Below are positions 9,401 to 17,079 of a stretch of 44,043 nt of DNA, piece after piece. The stretch is taken from contig JACAAY010000040.1 of the NCBI GenBank assembly GCA_013377095.1, positions 1 to 44,043 on the forward strand, read 5' to 3'. The stretch's first letter is position 1. The number at the start of each line of letters is the position of its first letter. The notes under the pieces were generated by a model that was not told the origin of the DNA, did not search any database, and saw nothing but the letters and a program-made list of their open reading frames with translations. This DNA is from Desulfuromonadales bacterium. GTDB taxonomy: Bacteria > Desulfobacterota > Desulfuromonadia > Geobacterales > Pseudopelobacteraceae. The position numbers and the translations under genes are program-made.

Positions 9401-10502
9401 TCAGCAGATGACCGATGTTGGACTTGATCGAGCCGATGATGCACGCTCGTCCATCAGGCCGGGCATTGCCCCACAGTTCCCGCAGGCTGGCGACTTCGGT
9501 GGCGTCACCCACCTGGGTGCCGGTGGCGTGGCATTCGATCAGATCCACGTCCCGGGGGTCCCAGCCGGCCTGGGTGTAGGCGCTGCGCATGGCGCGCAAC
9601 TGCCCTTCGGAAAGGGGGGCCAGCAGGCTGCCACCCACATCGTTGGCCAGGCCGATACCCCTGATGATGCCGTAGATCCGGTCGCCATGTGCCAAGGCGT
9701 CCTCGGTCCGTTTGAGCAGGAAGATCCCGGCCCCTTCGCCCACCACCAGGCCGTCGCCTGAGGAGTCGAAGGGGGAGCAGATGCCGCGCCGCGACAGGGC
9801 TCGCAACTGGGAGAAGCCCATCTGGGTATAGAGCGGATCTGGTCGGGAGAGCCCGCCGGTCAGCATGGCGTCGGCGCGACCGGAGAGCAGTTCGCTGGCG
9901 GCCAGTTTGATGGCGTAGAGCGAGGATGCGCAGGCGGCATCCAGGGTGCAGCTCCCGCCGCCCAGACCGAGGGCAGCGGCCAGCAGTCCGGCTGGCAGGC
10001 CGGCAACGTAGCGGTTGATCGGATTGACATCGGCCCGCGGGGAAGCGTGGCCGAGGAGTTTTTCCTCAAAGGTTCTGCCCAGCCATTGCCGGGCCAGTTG
10101 GGCGGATGTTTCGCTGGGCAGGGCCAGGTTGCCGATGATAACGCCGATGCGGGAACGATCCAGCGGTTCGGTGATGCCGTCGTCAAAGGCCCGTTTACCG
10201 GCGTGGATCAGCAGGTGGAAGAGCGGGTCAAGACCGGTCGGAGCCTGGAATCCGGGCGCCAGACCGGCCAGACCGTCCAGGGAGGGGATCTCTTCGATAA
10301 AACAGCTATGGCGGGAATAGACATGATCGGCTTTGCCGACCTCGGGGTGAAAGGCGGTTTCCACCGGGATGTGCCAGCGTCCTTCCGGCACAACCCGGGC
10401 GGAGTTTTTAGCCAAACGGATGTTGTCCCAGAAGCGGGCAAGATCCGGGGCATCGGGAAAGATGCCGCCTATCCCTACAATCGCAACCGATGATTGGTGC
10501 AT
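3465..10502 (-). CDS. pfaC: Polyunsaturated fatty acid synthase subunit PfaC-like (KS-CLF-AT-DH-DH)
   Basis: A 2345-residue cytosolic megasynthase. KS is at about 1-445, with Cys191 (DAACASS), His325 (HATGTQ) and His365 (SNIGH). A KS-like chain-length factor is at 466-925; it lacks the catalytic Cys (Glu667 aligns) and the second His (Gln844). AT is at about 1050-1390, nucleophile Ser1142 in GYSLGES. Four FabA-type hot-dog repeats (about 1560-1740, 1800-1950, 2010-2170, 2200-2345) form two DH units; catalytic-type His lie at 1849 (CHF..DRVMPG) and 2245 (AHFYQDPVTPG). KS-CLF-AT-DH-DH matches myxobacterial Pfa3 rather than Shewanella PfaC, which lacks AT. The ATG at 10502 is one base after the pfaA stop. 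Linkers at 1425-1446, 1530-1546 and 1967-1979 are palindromic repeats read in frame; the 926-940 linker is a perfect hairpin. No acyltransferase domain follows the DHs. Confidence 0.92.
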   Translation of the reverse strand: MHQSSVAIVGIGGIFPDAPDLARFWDNIRLAKNSARVVPEGRWHIPVETAFHPEVGKADHVYSRHSCFIEEIPSLDGLAGLAPGFQAPTGLDPLFHLLIHAGKRAFDDGITEPLDRSRIGVIIGNLALPSETSAQLARQWLGRTFEEKLLGHASPRADVNPINRYVAGLPAGLLAAALGLGGGSCTLDAACASSLYAIKLAASELLSGRADAMLTGGLSRPDPLYTQMGFSQLRALSRRGICSPFDSSGDGLVVGEGAGIFLLKRTEDALAHGDRIYGIIRGIGLANDVGGSLLAPLSEGQLRAMRSAYTQAGWDPRDVDLIECHATGTQVGDATEVASLRELWGNARPDGRACIIGSIKSNIGHLLTAAGAAALTKVLLAMAEEQLPPTANFSAPQPGMDLDNSPFRVLSEGIAWERRGNGIPRRAAVSAFGFGGINAHLLVEEWLPESGRTRPAKQDQKPKTHVPVAIIGMDARFGPWQSLRSFQERVLGDRAHALPAPPTKWWGAQESIWFQEQGLQQTPFSGYYLDEVAVATDQFRIPPREMEEMLPQQILMLSSAAAAMADAGLDREGNQRAGVFMGIALDLNSTNFSFRWSLAEQAAVWARELGRELSDEELAAWTAQLRDDASPPLTANRTMGALGNIVASRIAREFRVGGPSFALASEENSGIRSLETALRMLQSGEIDRALVGAVDLAGDLRSVLGQHAGREFSRSGRGLPFDQRADGAIVGEGAACVVLKRLDDAEHDGDRIYAVIRGIGTSSGTTTIPDQAAYCQALERAYCDAGVNPATITYLEAHASGHPAEDCMEAAALAIFFGTTPTDDAPPRKDRSCAISSVAADIGQSGAASGLASLVRGCLALYQEIIPPCRGLESPCNELSGPGPLYLPRTPRYWLRNRAEGPRRAGISAFGMDGGCSHVVLEGWDALPPRAERIAPLGAGSEFLFSLTGVNRAELARGLDLLRQRTAHASDDSLATLAREWYGRGATHDLEGDQPPRALALVARNRDELLALVDLGKQLLASDSSTDELLAHPALHDRLFYSSAPLGLEGKVAFVFPGSGNHYPGMGMELSCRWPEIFRLQDGDNLYLRSQFQPERFWNGAPPAEINNDHRAVLFGQVATGCAVSDLLRDFGVEPQASIGYSLGESAAFFALGAWHDRDGMLSRMHNSTLFTRDLAGECRAAQRAWGLAEGSRVEWSIGVVTAPAPEVRTALEGTARVYLLIVNTPDECVIGGDSRSVGQLVERLGRPFFPLQGVTTVHCEVAREVAVPYRQLHLFPTTPPAGIRFYSGAKNAAYELNRESAADSILAQALEGINFPATIEQAYSDGVRLFLEMGPGSSCSRMIGRILENRPHLARSICHQGQDPVSGLLRLLAQLVAERVPLDLSPLFAAPVDKPYDAHKKTMLRVPSGGMPFQPSLPPRRSTAIPVPPTSHPNPLPKGEGTKSPISASMTLPRESAPERLHRRNGERSPHEQVIHDFAAAQQARLKAHEAYLRVSENLTGAMAQALQLQVSLRQALGDGALPDDSETAIPPPPPHLPREGGGTFSQQAANTPLAPATSVPCVFDRAMCLEFARGSVSRMLGPDFAELDSFPTRVRLPDEPLMLVDRIVTLEGEARSMTSGRVVTEHDIHAGAWYLDGGRIPTCIAVEAGQADLFLSGYLGIDFITRGQAVYRLLDAVVTFHRALPGPGETIRYDIRIERFFRQGDTYLFRFRFDATVNGEALLTMQDGCAGFFTSHELDAGKGIIRPAIDLRPTRGTRPADWRELVAMVREGYDRDQLDRLRTGDLAGCFGPLFALPGLTRPLTIPGGAMQLVHRVCGIDPDGGHYGLGQIVAEADIHPQDWFITCHFVDDRVMPGTLMYECCMHTLRIFLLRMGWVAEDGQAAWEPVPGVASRLCCRGQVLETTKIVTYEVCIRELGYGPEPYAIADALMYADGRPIVEITSMSVRLSGSSREKLEALWEGSSKAPHPSPLPGGEGVIGRDDRKPAIYTKQQILAYSNGNPSEGFGEPYRIFDSGRKIARLPGPPFQFMDRITAVQGEPWRMVAGVRTEAQYDVPTDAWYFAADRQQRMPFAVLLEAALQPCGWLAAYIGSALTTANDISFRNLGGNAVQHRPVTPASGTLTASACMKKVATSGGMIIQEYDFSVTDRDGVLYEGETMFGFFSREALASQVGIRDATPYQPTAEEHSRGRSLSFPREAPFPEQQLAMIDRIELFVPDGGPAGLGYVRGIKDVNPEEWFFKAHFYQDPVTPGSLGLESFLQLVKFAAVERWGWDGKAILAAMTLGQRHRWLYRGQVVPTNSRVCVEAWITTCDDERRILLADGFLSVDGRTIYQMNDFSVRMI
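4567..4600 (-). repeat. Palindromic repeat inside pfaC, copy 1 (DH1-DH2 linker)
   Basis: On the minus strand: CCCCTCACCCCAGCCC followed by the inverted pair CTCTCCC/GGGAGAG. Read in frame as PHPSPLPGGEG at residues 1969-1979, between the two dehydratase units. This translation is typical of a mobile palindromic repeat family usually found between genes. Confidence 0.75.
5872..5910 (-). repeat. Palindromic repeat inside pfaC, copy 2 (AT-DH1 linker)
   Basis: CCTCCCC/GGGGGAGG pairing plus a polypyrimidine arm, translated in frame as PPPPPHLPREGGG at residues 1532-1544, just before the first hot-dog repeat. It is more diverged than the other copies but keeps the same layout. Confidence 0.65.
6178..6211 (-). 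repeat. Palindromic repeat inside pfaC, copy 3 (after AT)
   Basis: On the minus strand: CCTCCCACCCTAACCC followed by CTCTCCC/GGGAGAG, translated in frame as SHPNPLPKGEG at residues 1432-1442. It sits in the AT-DH linker, 5' of a helical stretch (about 1470-1520). Same orientation as copy 1. Confidence 0.75.
7684..7722. repeat. Perfect 15-bp inverted repeat inside pfaC (CLF-AT linker)
   Basis: CCCGCCCCGAGCGGA at 7684-7698 and its exact complement at 7708-7722, separated by 9 bases. It encodes PPRAERIAPLGAG at about residues 928-940, in the linker between the chain-length factor and the region before AT. Such a perfect GC-rich stem is not required by the protein sequence and looks like another inserted palindrome. 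Confidence 0.7.
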
Positions 10503-10503
10503 T

Positions 10504-13500
10504 TCAGGCGGCTCTCAGTGCGCTGCGATTCGCCTGGGACAGTTTGTTGCGCTGGAAGGCATGGGCCAGCGACGGGTCGATCACACACTCGTACCCCTCC
10601 AGGCGCGCCACCAACTTTCCGGTCTGGCGGTCAAGGAACTCCATGTCGGCGGTGGCGCCATGCTCCCGTTCGGCAGTGACGCGGATGACCACCTGGACCC
10701 CCTCACGGGGGAAGCGGTCGTGATACTGGCGGAAACGCCCCGCGAAACAGGGTAGTGAGCCGGCGCCGAAACGATCGAAACTCCACAGGATCATCAGCTG
10801 AAAAGCGCTGTCCATGGAGAGAGGGTCGCTGATCCAGTCGCTGCGGAAAGGATTCCTGATCCAGCTGGAGGGCTGGGGAGCTGCCTTGACCAGTGCTGAG
10901 GCCCCCTTGGCTGAGCAGCTCTCAACCTGTTCGATACCGTGCAGATCCGGTCCGTGGAACAGACGCTGCGGATCGTAGATCCGGCCGTTGTACGGCGCAT
11001 AGGGAGCGGCTGGGGGGTCGGGGATGGAGCGGATACCCTCGGGGAGTTTCCGGGCCAGAACAATTTCACCCCGGGCGTGCAGAACGGGACGACCTTCGTA
11101 GCCCGAACCGACCAGCTCCACCGTTACATTGTAGAGCGAATCGCGTTTTTGGGCGCGTCCGGCCATGATTCGCACCCCATAGGGTGTGGTGTGTTCGAAC
11201 ACGACCCCCTTGCAGATGCGCAGGTCGTTGAAACCGTGGAAGCGGAAACCGGGATGGTCGTGCAAGGCACCGTGGGAAAGCCACTCCACGATCATGGCCA
11301 TGGGGAGCACCGCCTTGCCATCCATGACATGGGAACGGAGAAAGGGGTAGTCATCAACGGAGAGGGTCAGGTTGAACGTTTCCGTGAGCTGTTTGCTTGA
11401 GGCCGGTTTGGGGAGGACCAGTGCCTCCTGAGTGGCGGCTGCCATGGCAACAACTTCCACCGGCGCATCCGCTGCGGCAATCTCGCGGATCAGCAGTTCT
11501 CCCCCTTCGGCCAGACCGATTAGTCCAATGCCTTCTCCGGCAAAGACCTTTTTCAGGGCCGGGGTGACCATGCCGCCGTCCCAGGGACCCCAGTTGATGC
11601 TGACGCTGCGACAGCCGGCGCGGCGGCGCGCCTCGGCCTGGGCCAGCTTGTTGAGTACTTCGTTTGCCACGGCATAATCCACCTGTCCGGAACGGCCGAA
11701 ACGTCCGGTTGTGGAGGCAAACAGGGCGATGAAACGCAGATCGTCCCCGACGGTGGCGTCCAGCAGCGAGCGTAGTCCGCCCACCTTGGTGCCGTAGACC
11801 ATGGCGAACTGTTCCAGGGTCTTGTCCGTAATCAGACGGTCGGCCAGGACACCGGCGCCGTGGATGATGCCCCGGATGGGACCGTGTTCCCGGCGGATTT
11901 GCTGCAGCAGGTCATTGACTGCCTGACTGTTGCGGATATCAACGGAACAGTAGATGGCCGTGCCGCCGGCAGCTGTCACCCTGGCCAGGGTCGTGCGCAG
12001 TTCGCGCCCGGCCATCAGAGCCCGATACTGCTCCTCGATCGCCTTGGGATGGAGTTTTTCCGTTGCATGTTCCAGAATCGCCCGTTTTATCTGGCTTTCA
12101 TCGGTTAGCTGCGCCAGCCAGGCCGGCTCATCGGTCTGCAACCGGCTCCTGCCCAGCAGGACCAACAGCGGGCGATAGGCCCGCGCCAGGGCCACCGCTG
12201 CTTCAGTAGTTACGCCACGCCCTCCTCCGGTCACCACCACCACTTCACCTTCCCGGATGGGGGGCGTCAGGGGCGCCTGCAGGCTGGGCAGGGCGACCAG
12301 CTCCAGGGCCAGGCGTCCCTCGGGCATCAGCCCCACCTCCACCGGTCCGCTGAGCAACAGCTCGTCGGCCACGGCGCGGGCCGCTGCGCCCGGTTCGGGG
12401 AACTGGCCCAGGTCAATGGCCTTGCAGGTCACCTCGGACCACTCGCGGGCCGCGGTTTTAACCAGACCGGCCAGACCACCTGAGAGCGGGTCGCTGAGAG
12501 CTGTTCCGGCTCCGCAGCCAAAGGAACCGTCTAATCGGGAAACGGTCGTGAACAGCGCTCCGCCGGTTGCGCCTGACCGGCGCAAGGTCGGAGCGGCGCT
12601 TTTCAACAGTTGGAAGGCCTGCTCAAGAAAACGGTCGTCGGTGCCGGCGAGCGGGGCAACGATGACCAGGCCGGCCATATCTGCCGTTGGCGCGGCTTCC
12701 TGGGCATCTTCCACCGTCAGCAGTCGGACCGTCCGGCCGCTGGAGGCCAGCAATTGGCGCAGATCCGCAGAGAACGCCGATCCATCGTCAGTCACCCAGA
12801 TTTCCCCTGTCGCTGTTAAGGTGATTGGACCGGTTGCGCTTTTCAGAACTACCGGAACGATAGTGCTGCGGTTGACCGTTGCCGCACTGATGGTTGGGTC
12901 GGTACTCTGTAGCGGAGCCGGGAAGGCGGGGGTTTGCTCCATGGCCGCGGCCACGGGCGCAGCGCCTGCAGATAGGTAGCTGGCGATTTCACCCAGGGTG
13001 CGCAGGGTTCCCAGATGTTCCGGGCCGATGGTTGGCGCGCCGGGCAGACGCTCCTGGAGTGCGGAGAGGATCTCGACCCGTTTGATGGAGTCGATACCCA
13101 GGTCCGAATCCATGCCCATGTCCAGTTCCAGCATCTCCACCGGATAGCCGGTCTTCTCGCTGACCACTGCCAGCAGGGTTTCGCTGACGGAGGTGGCGGA
13201 AAGGGTTGGCACGGAAGCGGGAGGGTGGGATGCGCCTGTTGCGGCTGGAGAACCTGCCGACAGAAAGGTGGCGATTTCACTCAGGGTGCGCAGTGTGCCC
13301 AGATGTTCCGGGCCGATGGTTGGCGCGCCGGGCAGACGCTCCTGGAGTGCGGAGAGGATCTCGACCCGTTTGATGGAGTCGATACCCAGGTCCGAATCCA
13401 TGCCCATGTCCAGTTCCAGCATTTCCACCGGATAGCCGGTCTTTTCACTGACCACCGTTAGCAGGGTCTCGTTGACGGTGGTTGTGGACAGGGAAGGCGC

Positions 13501-16500
13501 GGCAGTGAAAGGCTGAGGTGTGCTTGCTGTGGGCGCGGAACCTGCTGCCAGAAAGGTGGCGATTTCACCCAGGGTGTGCAGTGTGCCCAGATGCTCCGGG
13601 CCGATGGTTGGCGCGCCGGGCAGACGCTCTTGGAGTGCGGAGAGGATCTCGACCCGTTTGATGGAGTCGATGCCCAGGTCCGAATCCATGCCCATGTCCA
13701 GTTCCAGCATCTCCACTGGATAGCCGGTTTTTTCACTGATTACCGCCAGCAGGGTCTCGGTGACAGCCTTGCCGGGAGTTGGCGCAGGAGGCGCTGCAAT
13801 GGCCGGGCGCTCCTGGACAGTGATCGGAGCAACGACAGCTGCAACTGGCGCCGTTTCAATCATCATGGGCGGCCTGGTTGCGGGAAGCGGTTGCGGTACA
13901 CCGCCCCCCTGCATGAGGGACTGTTGCTGTTCCAGCAGGGTCAGGATGGTGCGACTGGCGGTTTCCTGTCCGTCCAGAAAGCGTCGATGGAGTTGGGCGG
14001 TTTCTTCCTGCATCTTCTGCAGGACCGACATACCTTCTCTGGTGATGCGCAGTGATTCCAGCAGTGCATCGCGGGGAACTGCATGGGACTGGTGACCAGG
14101 GACCGGGGATTGGAAATCGGAGACTGGGGAATGGGGACCGGGAACCGGGGACCGAAAATCGGAGATTGGGGGCTGGGTACCGGGGACCGGTAAAAGACTT
14201 TCCTGATCCCTCGTCCCCGGTTTCGGGTTCCGGGCAACCGGTGGGCGCTGCGGTTTCGGCTTGACATAGTTGGCGCCGCAGATCGGTATGGTCATGGCCG
14301 GCTTTTTGGCGTTGGCAAGCGGTGGCTGGTAGCCGGCATCCCAGGCGGTCAGGCGAACGTTGTGACCCAGGACGGCCAGTCGGGCCAGGGTGCGGGCCAG
14401 GTCGGCAATGCCGGAGCGCATGCCGGCCGAGGCATCCATGGCCATGGCTACATGCTCACGCTTGCCGAGGATGGCCGAAACCAGGCCGATCAGCCGGGCG
14501 CCGGGGCCGACTTCAACGAAGGTGCGTGCGCCGGCTGCGTACATGGCCTCGATCTCGGCTACAAACTCCACCGGACGGGCCAGTTGGTGCGCCAGCAGGG
14601 TCTTGGCCTGGGCTGCATCCGCAGGGTACTCTGCGGCGCTGCTGTTGGCATAGACCGGGATGCGGGCCGGTGTGAACTCCATCTTCTCAAGCTCGGCCAG
14701 GAAGGGGACAGCGGCATCGGCCACCAGGCTGCTGTGGAAGGCGGCAGCCACCGGGAGCTGCTTGGCATTGAGGTTGTTGTCGCTAAAAACAGCCGTGGCG
14801 CGCTCGATTTCGGCGCTGCTGCCCGACAGGACCGCCTGCAGGGGGGCGTTGCGGTTGGCGATCACCAGGTCGAGTTTTGCTTCGGAAATGATCTTCTCCA
14901 CCGTTGCCAGGGGCGCCTGGACCGCCAGCATGCTGCCTCTGTCGCCGGAACCCTCGGCCATCAAACGGCCGCGCAGGCGAGAGAGCTGATGGAGTTCCGT
15001 CTCATCATAGCAGCCCGCTGCGCAGAGGGCGGTCAGTTCACCGTAGCTGTGACCGGCCACCGCTTCGGGAAGCACGCCGAACGCCTCCAGGATCTTCAGG
15101 GCAGTCAGGCTGACCGCACCGATGGCCGGCTGGGCGACCTGTGTTTGCCGCAGGGCGTCTTCCTGACGCCCCTTTGTTTCGCTGTCAAAGGCGCTGATCG
15201 GGTAGATCAGGTCGGAGAGCAGCGCGCTCTCCGCAGCAGAAAAACCGCTGTCCGCCGCGGCAAGCGTTTCCAGCCCTTGGGGAAAGTGGCAGATAAGATC
15301 CCTGAGCATGCCGGTATACTGGGCACCCTGTCCCGGAAAGAGCATGGCCAGGCTGCCCGCTGTTTTGCCACGGGCAAAGAAGGCTCCGTCCGGTGTGTTC
15401 CAGGCGCTGTCAGGGTTTTTGGTGAGCATGGTCCGGGCATTGGCAACCAGTATGTCCAGCTTGGTCTGGTTGCGCTCGACCACCAGCGCCAGGCGGCAGG
15501 GTTCACTGGCGTCGAACGAGGTCCGGCTGGCAGCGGCGGCCTGGCGGAGTTCGCTCCAGGAACCATTGGCCGGCAGGTTGGCGAGGGCCTGGTCCAGCTG
15601 GGCGGCGTCTGATCCGGAGAGGGAAATGAGCTGGACATTGCCGTTCCACTGGACGGTCTCTTTGGTCGAGTGATATTCCTCAAGCACCAGGTGGAAGTTG
15701 GAGCCGCCGAAGCCGAAGGCGCTGACCCCGGCGCGGCGCGGCATGTCCCCACGGGGAAGCCAGGGGCGTTTTTCGGTTGCCAGGTAGAAGGGGGTCGCTC
15801 CGCAGGTTACTTCCTTGAGCGGATTTTTGACCTTGATGGTGGGAGGCAGGACTTTGTGATGCAGGGCCAAAGCGGCCTTGATCATGCCGGCGGCTCCGGC
15901 TGCGGCCTTGGTGTGGCCGATCTGAGCTTTGACCGAACTGAGGGAGCACCAGGGGTTTGTTGCTTCGCCGTATACATCGCGCAGGGCGCTGATCTCAACC
16001 ACGTCGCCGACTTTGGTGCCGGTGCCGTGCGCCTCCACCAGCCCGATGGTTTCCGGGGTGACACCGGCGCGATCATAGGCGTCCAGCAATGCCTTTTTCT
16101 GGCCTGCTGCGCTGGGCGCGTAGATGGCATCCCCCTTGCCGTCACTGGAGGAGCCGATGCCGCGTATGACCGCATAAATCCTGTCGTTGTCACGCTCCGC
16201 ATCGGCCAGACGTTTGAGGACCACGATCCCCAGCCCTTCTCCCAGAATGGTGCCGTCCGCCGACGAGTCAAACGGTTTGGCATTGCCGCTGGGGGATAAC
16301 GCCGGTGTCTTGCTGAAACACATGTACATGAAAATATCGTTGAAGGTGTCGATACCGCCGGTGATGACCATGTCGGATTTGCCGGTGGCCAGTTCCATGG
16401 CTGCCAGGTGCAGGGCGCCGAAGGAGCTGGCACAGGCCGCGTCCACCACACAGTTGGTGCCGCCCAGGTCAAACTGTTTGCTGATCCGGCCGGCCACCAC

Positions 16501-17079
16501 ATTGCCGAGCAGGCCGGGGAAGGAGTTCTCCTGCCAGGGTACGTAGGCGTCTGATATGCGCTGCACCACATCGTCGGCCACGCTCTGCTCAACACCGGCT
16601 TCCTTGAGCGCCCTGTTCCAGATGGGGTGGCCCAGGCGGGCGCCCAGGGGGATTACCAGTTCAAGCGTGCCGGTGACGCCCAGTATGACACTGGTCTTGC
16701 GGTGGTCAAACTCACGCTCCGGGCCGTAGCCGGCGTCTTTGAGCGCCTGGCCAGCCGCGATCAGCCCCAGAAGTTGCGAGGTATCGATAGCCTCAAGCAC
16801 ATTGGGGGGGATATTGAACTCCATGGGATTGAAGTCAACCGGTGAAATAAAGCCGCCGCGCTGACCATAGGTTCGATCGGGGCTTTTCTGGTCCTGATCG
16901 TAATAATCACCTGTCTTCCAATGGGTGGCCGGAATATCGGTGATGGAGTCGACTCCCTCCGTGATGTTCGACCAGTAGGCGTGCTGGTCGTCTGCCTGGG
17001 GGAAAAGACAGCCAATGCCGATGATTGCAAGAGGCTCAGAATTGCTGGAAGTTGATGGTTTAGGATCGTGCGCTTTCAC
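10504..17079 (-). CDS. pfaA: Polyunsaturated fatty acid synthase subunit PfaA-like (KS-AT-ACP3-KR-DH)
   Basis: A 2191-residue multidomain synthase. KS is at about 10-470, with Cys216 (DAACASS), His351 (EAHGTGT) and His389 (QIGH). Malonyl-type AT is at about 575-880, with Ser678 (GHSYGE) and His782 (AFHS). Three near-identical ACPs carry phosphopantetheine serines 1139, 1235 and 1331 (LGIDSIKRVE), exactly 96 residues apart. KR is at about 1610-1890, with VVTGGGRG and Ser1789...Tyr1802. A PKS-type DH is at about 1905-2170, with His1917 (HVMDGKAVLPM) and Asp2090 (MDSAFQ). This is the myxobacterial Pfa2 layout with fewer ACPs than marine PfaA. GTG at 17079 with AAGGAG 10 bases upstream sets the start, overlapping the end of pfaD by 20 bases. 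Residues 951-999 are a repetitive insert. It iteratively extends and reduces the nascent acyl chain. Confidence 0.93.
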   Translation of the reverse strand: MKAHDPKPSTSSNSEPLAIIGIGCLFPQADDQHAYWSNITEGVDSITDIPATHWKTGDYYDQDQKSPDRTYGQRGGFISPVDFNPMEFNIPPNVLEAIDTSQLLGLIAAGQALKDAGYGPEREFDHRKTSVILGVTGTLELVIPLGARLGHPIWNRALKEAGVEQSVADDVVQRISDAYVPWQENSFPGLLGNVVAGRISKQFDLGGTNCVVDAACASSFGALHLAAMELATGKSDMVITGGIDTFNDIFMYMCFSKTPALSPSGNAKPFDSSADGTILGEGLGIVVLKRLADAERDNDRIYAVIRGIGSSSDGKGDAIYAPSAAGQKKALLDAYDRAGVTPETIGLVEAHGTGTKVGDVVEISALRDVYGEATNPWCSLSSVKAQIGHTKAAAGAAGMIKAALALHHKVLPPTIKVKNPLKEVTCGATPFYLATEKRPWLPRGDMPRRAGVSAFGFGGSNFHLVLEEYHSTKETVQWNGNVQLISLSGSDAAQLDQALANLPANGSWSELRQAAAASRTSFDASEPCRLALVVERNQTKLDILVANARTMLTKNPDSAWNTPDGAFFARGKTAGSLAMLFPGQGAQYTGMLRDLICHFPQGLETLAAADSGFSAAESALLSDLIYPISAFDSETKGRQEDALRQTQVAQPAIGAVSLTALKILEAFGVLPEAVAGHSYGELTALCAAGCYDETELHQLSRLRGRLMAEGSGDRGSMLAVQAPLATVEKIISEAKLDLVIANRNAPLQAVLSGSSAEIERATAVFSDNNLNAKQLPVAAAFHSSLVADAAVPFLAELEKMEFTPARIPVYANSSAAEYPADAAQAKTLLAHQLARPVEFVAEIEAMYAAGARTFVEVGPGARLIGLVSAILGKREHVAMAMDASAGMRSGIADLARTLARLAVLGHNVRLTAWDAGYQPPLANAKKPAMTIPICGANYVKPKPQRPPVARNPKPGTRDQESLLPVPGTQPPISDFRSPVPGPHSPVSDFQSPVPGHQSHAVPRDALLESLRITREGMSVLQKMQEETAQLHRRFLDGQETASRTILTLLEQQQSLMQGGGVPQPLPATRPPMMIETAPVAAVVAPITVQERPAIAAPPAPTPGKAVTETLLAVISEKTGYPVEMLELDMGMDSDLGIDSIKRVEILSALQERLPGAPTIGPEHLGTLHTLGEIATFLAAGSAPTASTPQPFTAAPSLSTTTVNETLLTVVSEKTGYPVEMLELDMGMDSDLGIDSIKRVEILSALQERLPGAPTIGPEHLGTLRTLSEIATFLSAGSPAATGASHPPASVPTLSATSVSETLLAVVSEKTGYPVEMLELDMGMDSDLGIDSIKRVEILSALQERLPGAPTIGPEHLGTLRTLGEIASYLSAGAAPVAAAMEQTPAFPAPLQSTDPTISAATVNRSTIVPVVLKSATGPITLTATGEIWVTDDGSAFSADLRQLLASSGRTVRLLTVEDAQEAAPTADMAGLVIVAPLAGTDDRFLEQAFQLLKSAAPTLRRSGATGGALFTTVSRLDGSFGCGAGTALSDPLSGGLAGLVKTAAREWSEVTCKAIDLGQFPEPGAAARAVADELLLSGPVEVGLMPEGRLALELVALPSLQAPLTPPIREGEVVVVTGGGRGVTTEAAVALARAYRPLLVLLGRSRLQTDEPAWLAQLTDESQIKRAILEHATEKLHPKAIEEQYRALMAGRELRTTLARVTAAGGTAIYCSVDIRNSQAVNDLLQQIRREHGPIRGIIHGAGVLADRLITDKTLEQFAMVYGTKVGGLRSLLDATVGDDLRFIALFASTTGRFGRSGQVDYAVANEVLNKLAQAEARRRAGCRSVSINWGPWDGGMVTPALKKVFAGEGIGLIGLAEGGELLIREIAAADAPVEVVAMAAATQEALVLPKPASSKQLTETFNLTLSVDDYPFLRSHVMDGKAVLPMAMIVEWLSHGALHDHPGFRFHGFNDLRICKGVVFEHTTPYGVRIMAGRAQKRDSLYNVTVELVGSGYEGRPVLHARGEIVLARKLPEGIRSIPDPPAAPYAPYNGRIYDPQRLFHGPDLHGIEQVESCSAKGASALVKAAPQPSSWIRNPFRSDWISDPLSMDSAFQLMILWSFDRFGAGSLPCFAGRFRQYHDRFPREGVQVVIRVTAEREHGATADMEFLDRQTGKLVARLEGYECVIDPSLAHAFQRNKLSQANRSALRAA
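12964..13761 (-). repeat. Three direct repeats encoding tandem ACP domains
   Basis: Three copies of about 220 bases with a 288-base period (about 13540-13761, 13252-13473, 12964-13185). They are nearly identical at DNA level through the phosphopantetheine site, which implies recent duplication or ongoing gene conversion. Copy number could change by recombination. Confidence 0.9.
14083..14229 (-). repeat. In-frame 42-base tandem repeat in the pfaA AT-ACP linker
   Basis: Three units of about 14 codons: LLPVPGTQPPISDF, RSPVPGPHSPVSDF and QSPVPGHQ. The DNA is built of GGGGACCGGGGA and GGAAATCGGAGA blocks. Repeats translating to SPVPGPQSPISDF-like peptides are usually intergenic, so this is a mobile or expanded repeat within a linker. 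Confidence 0.8.
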
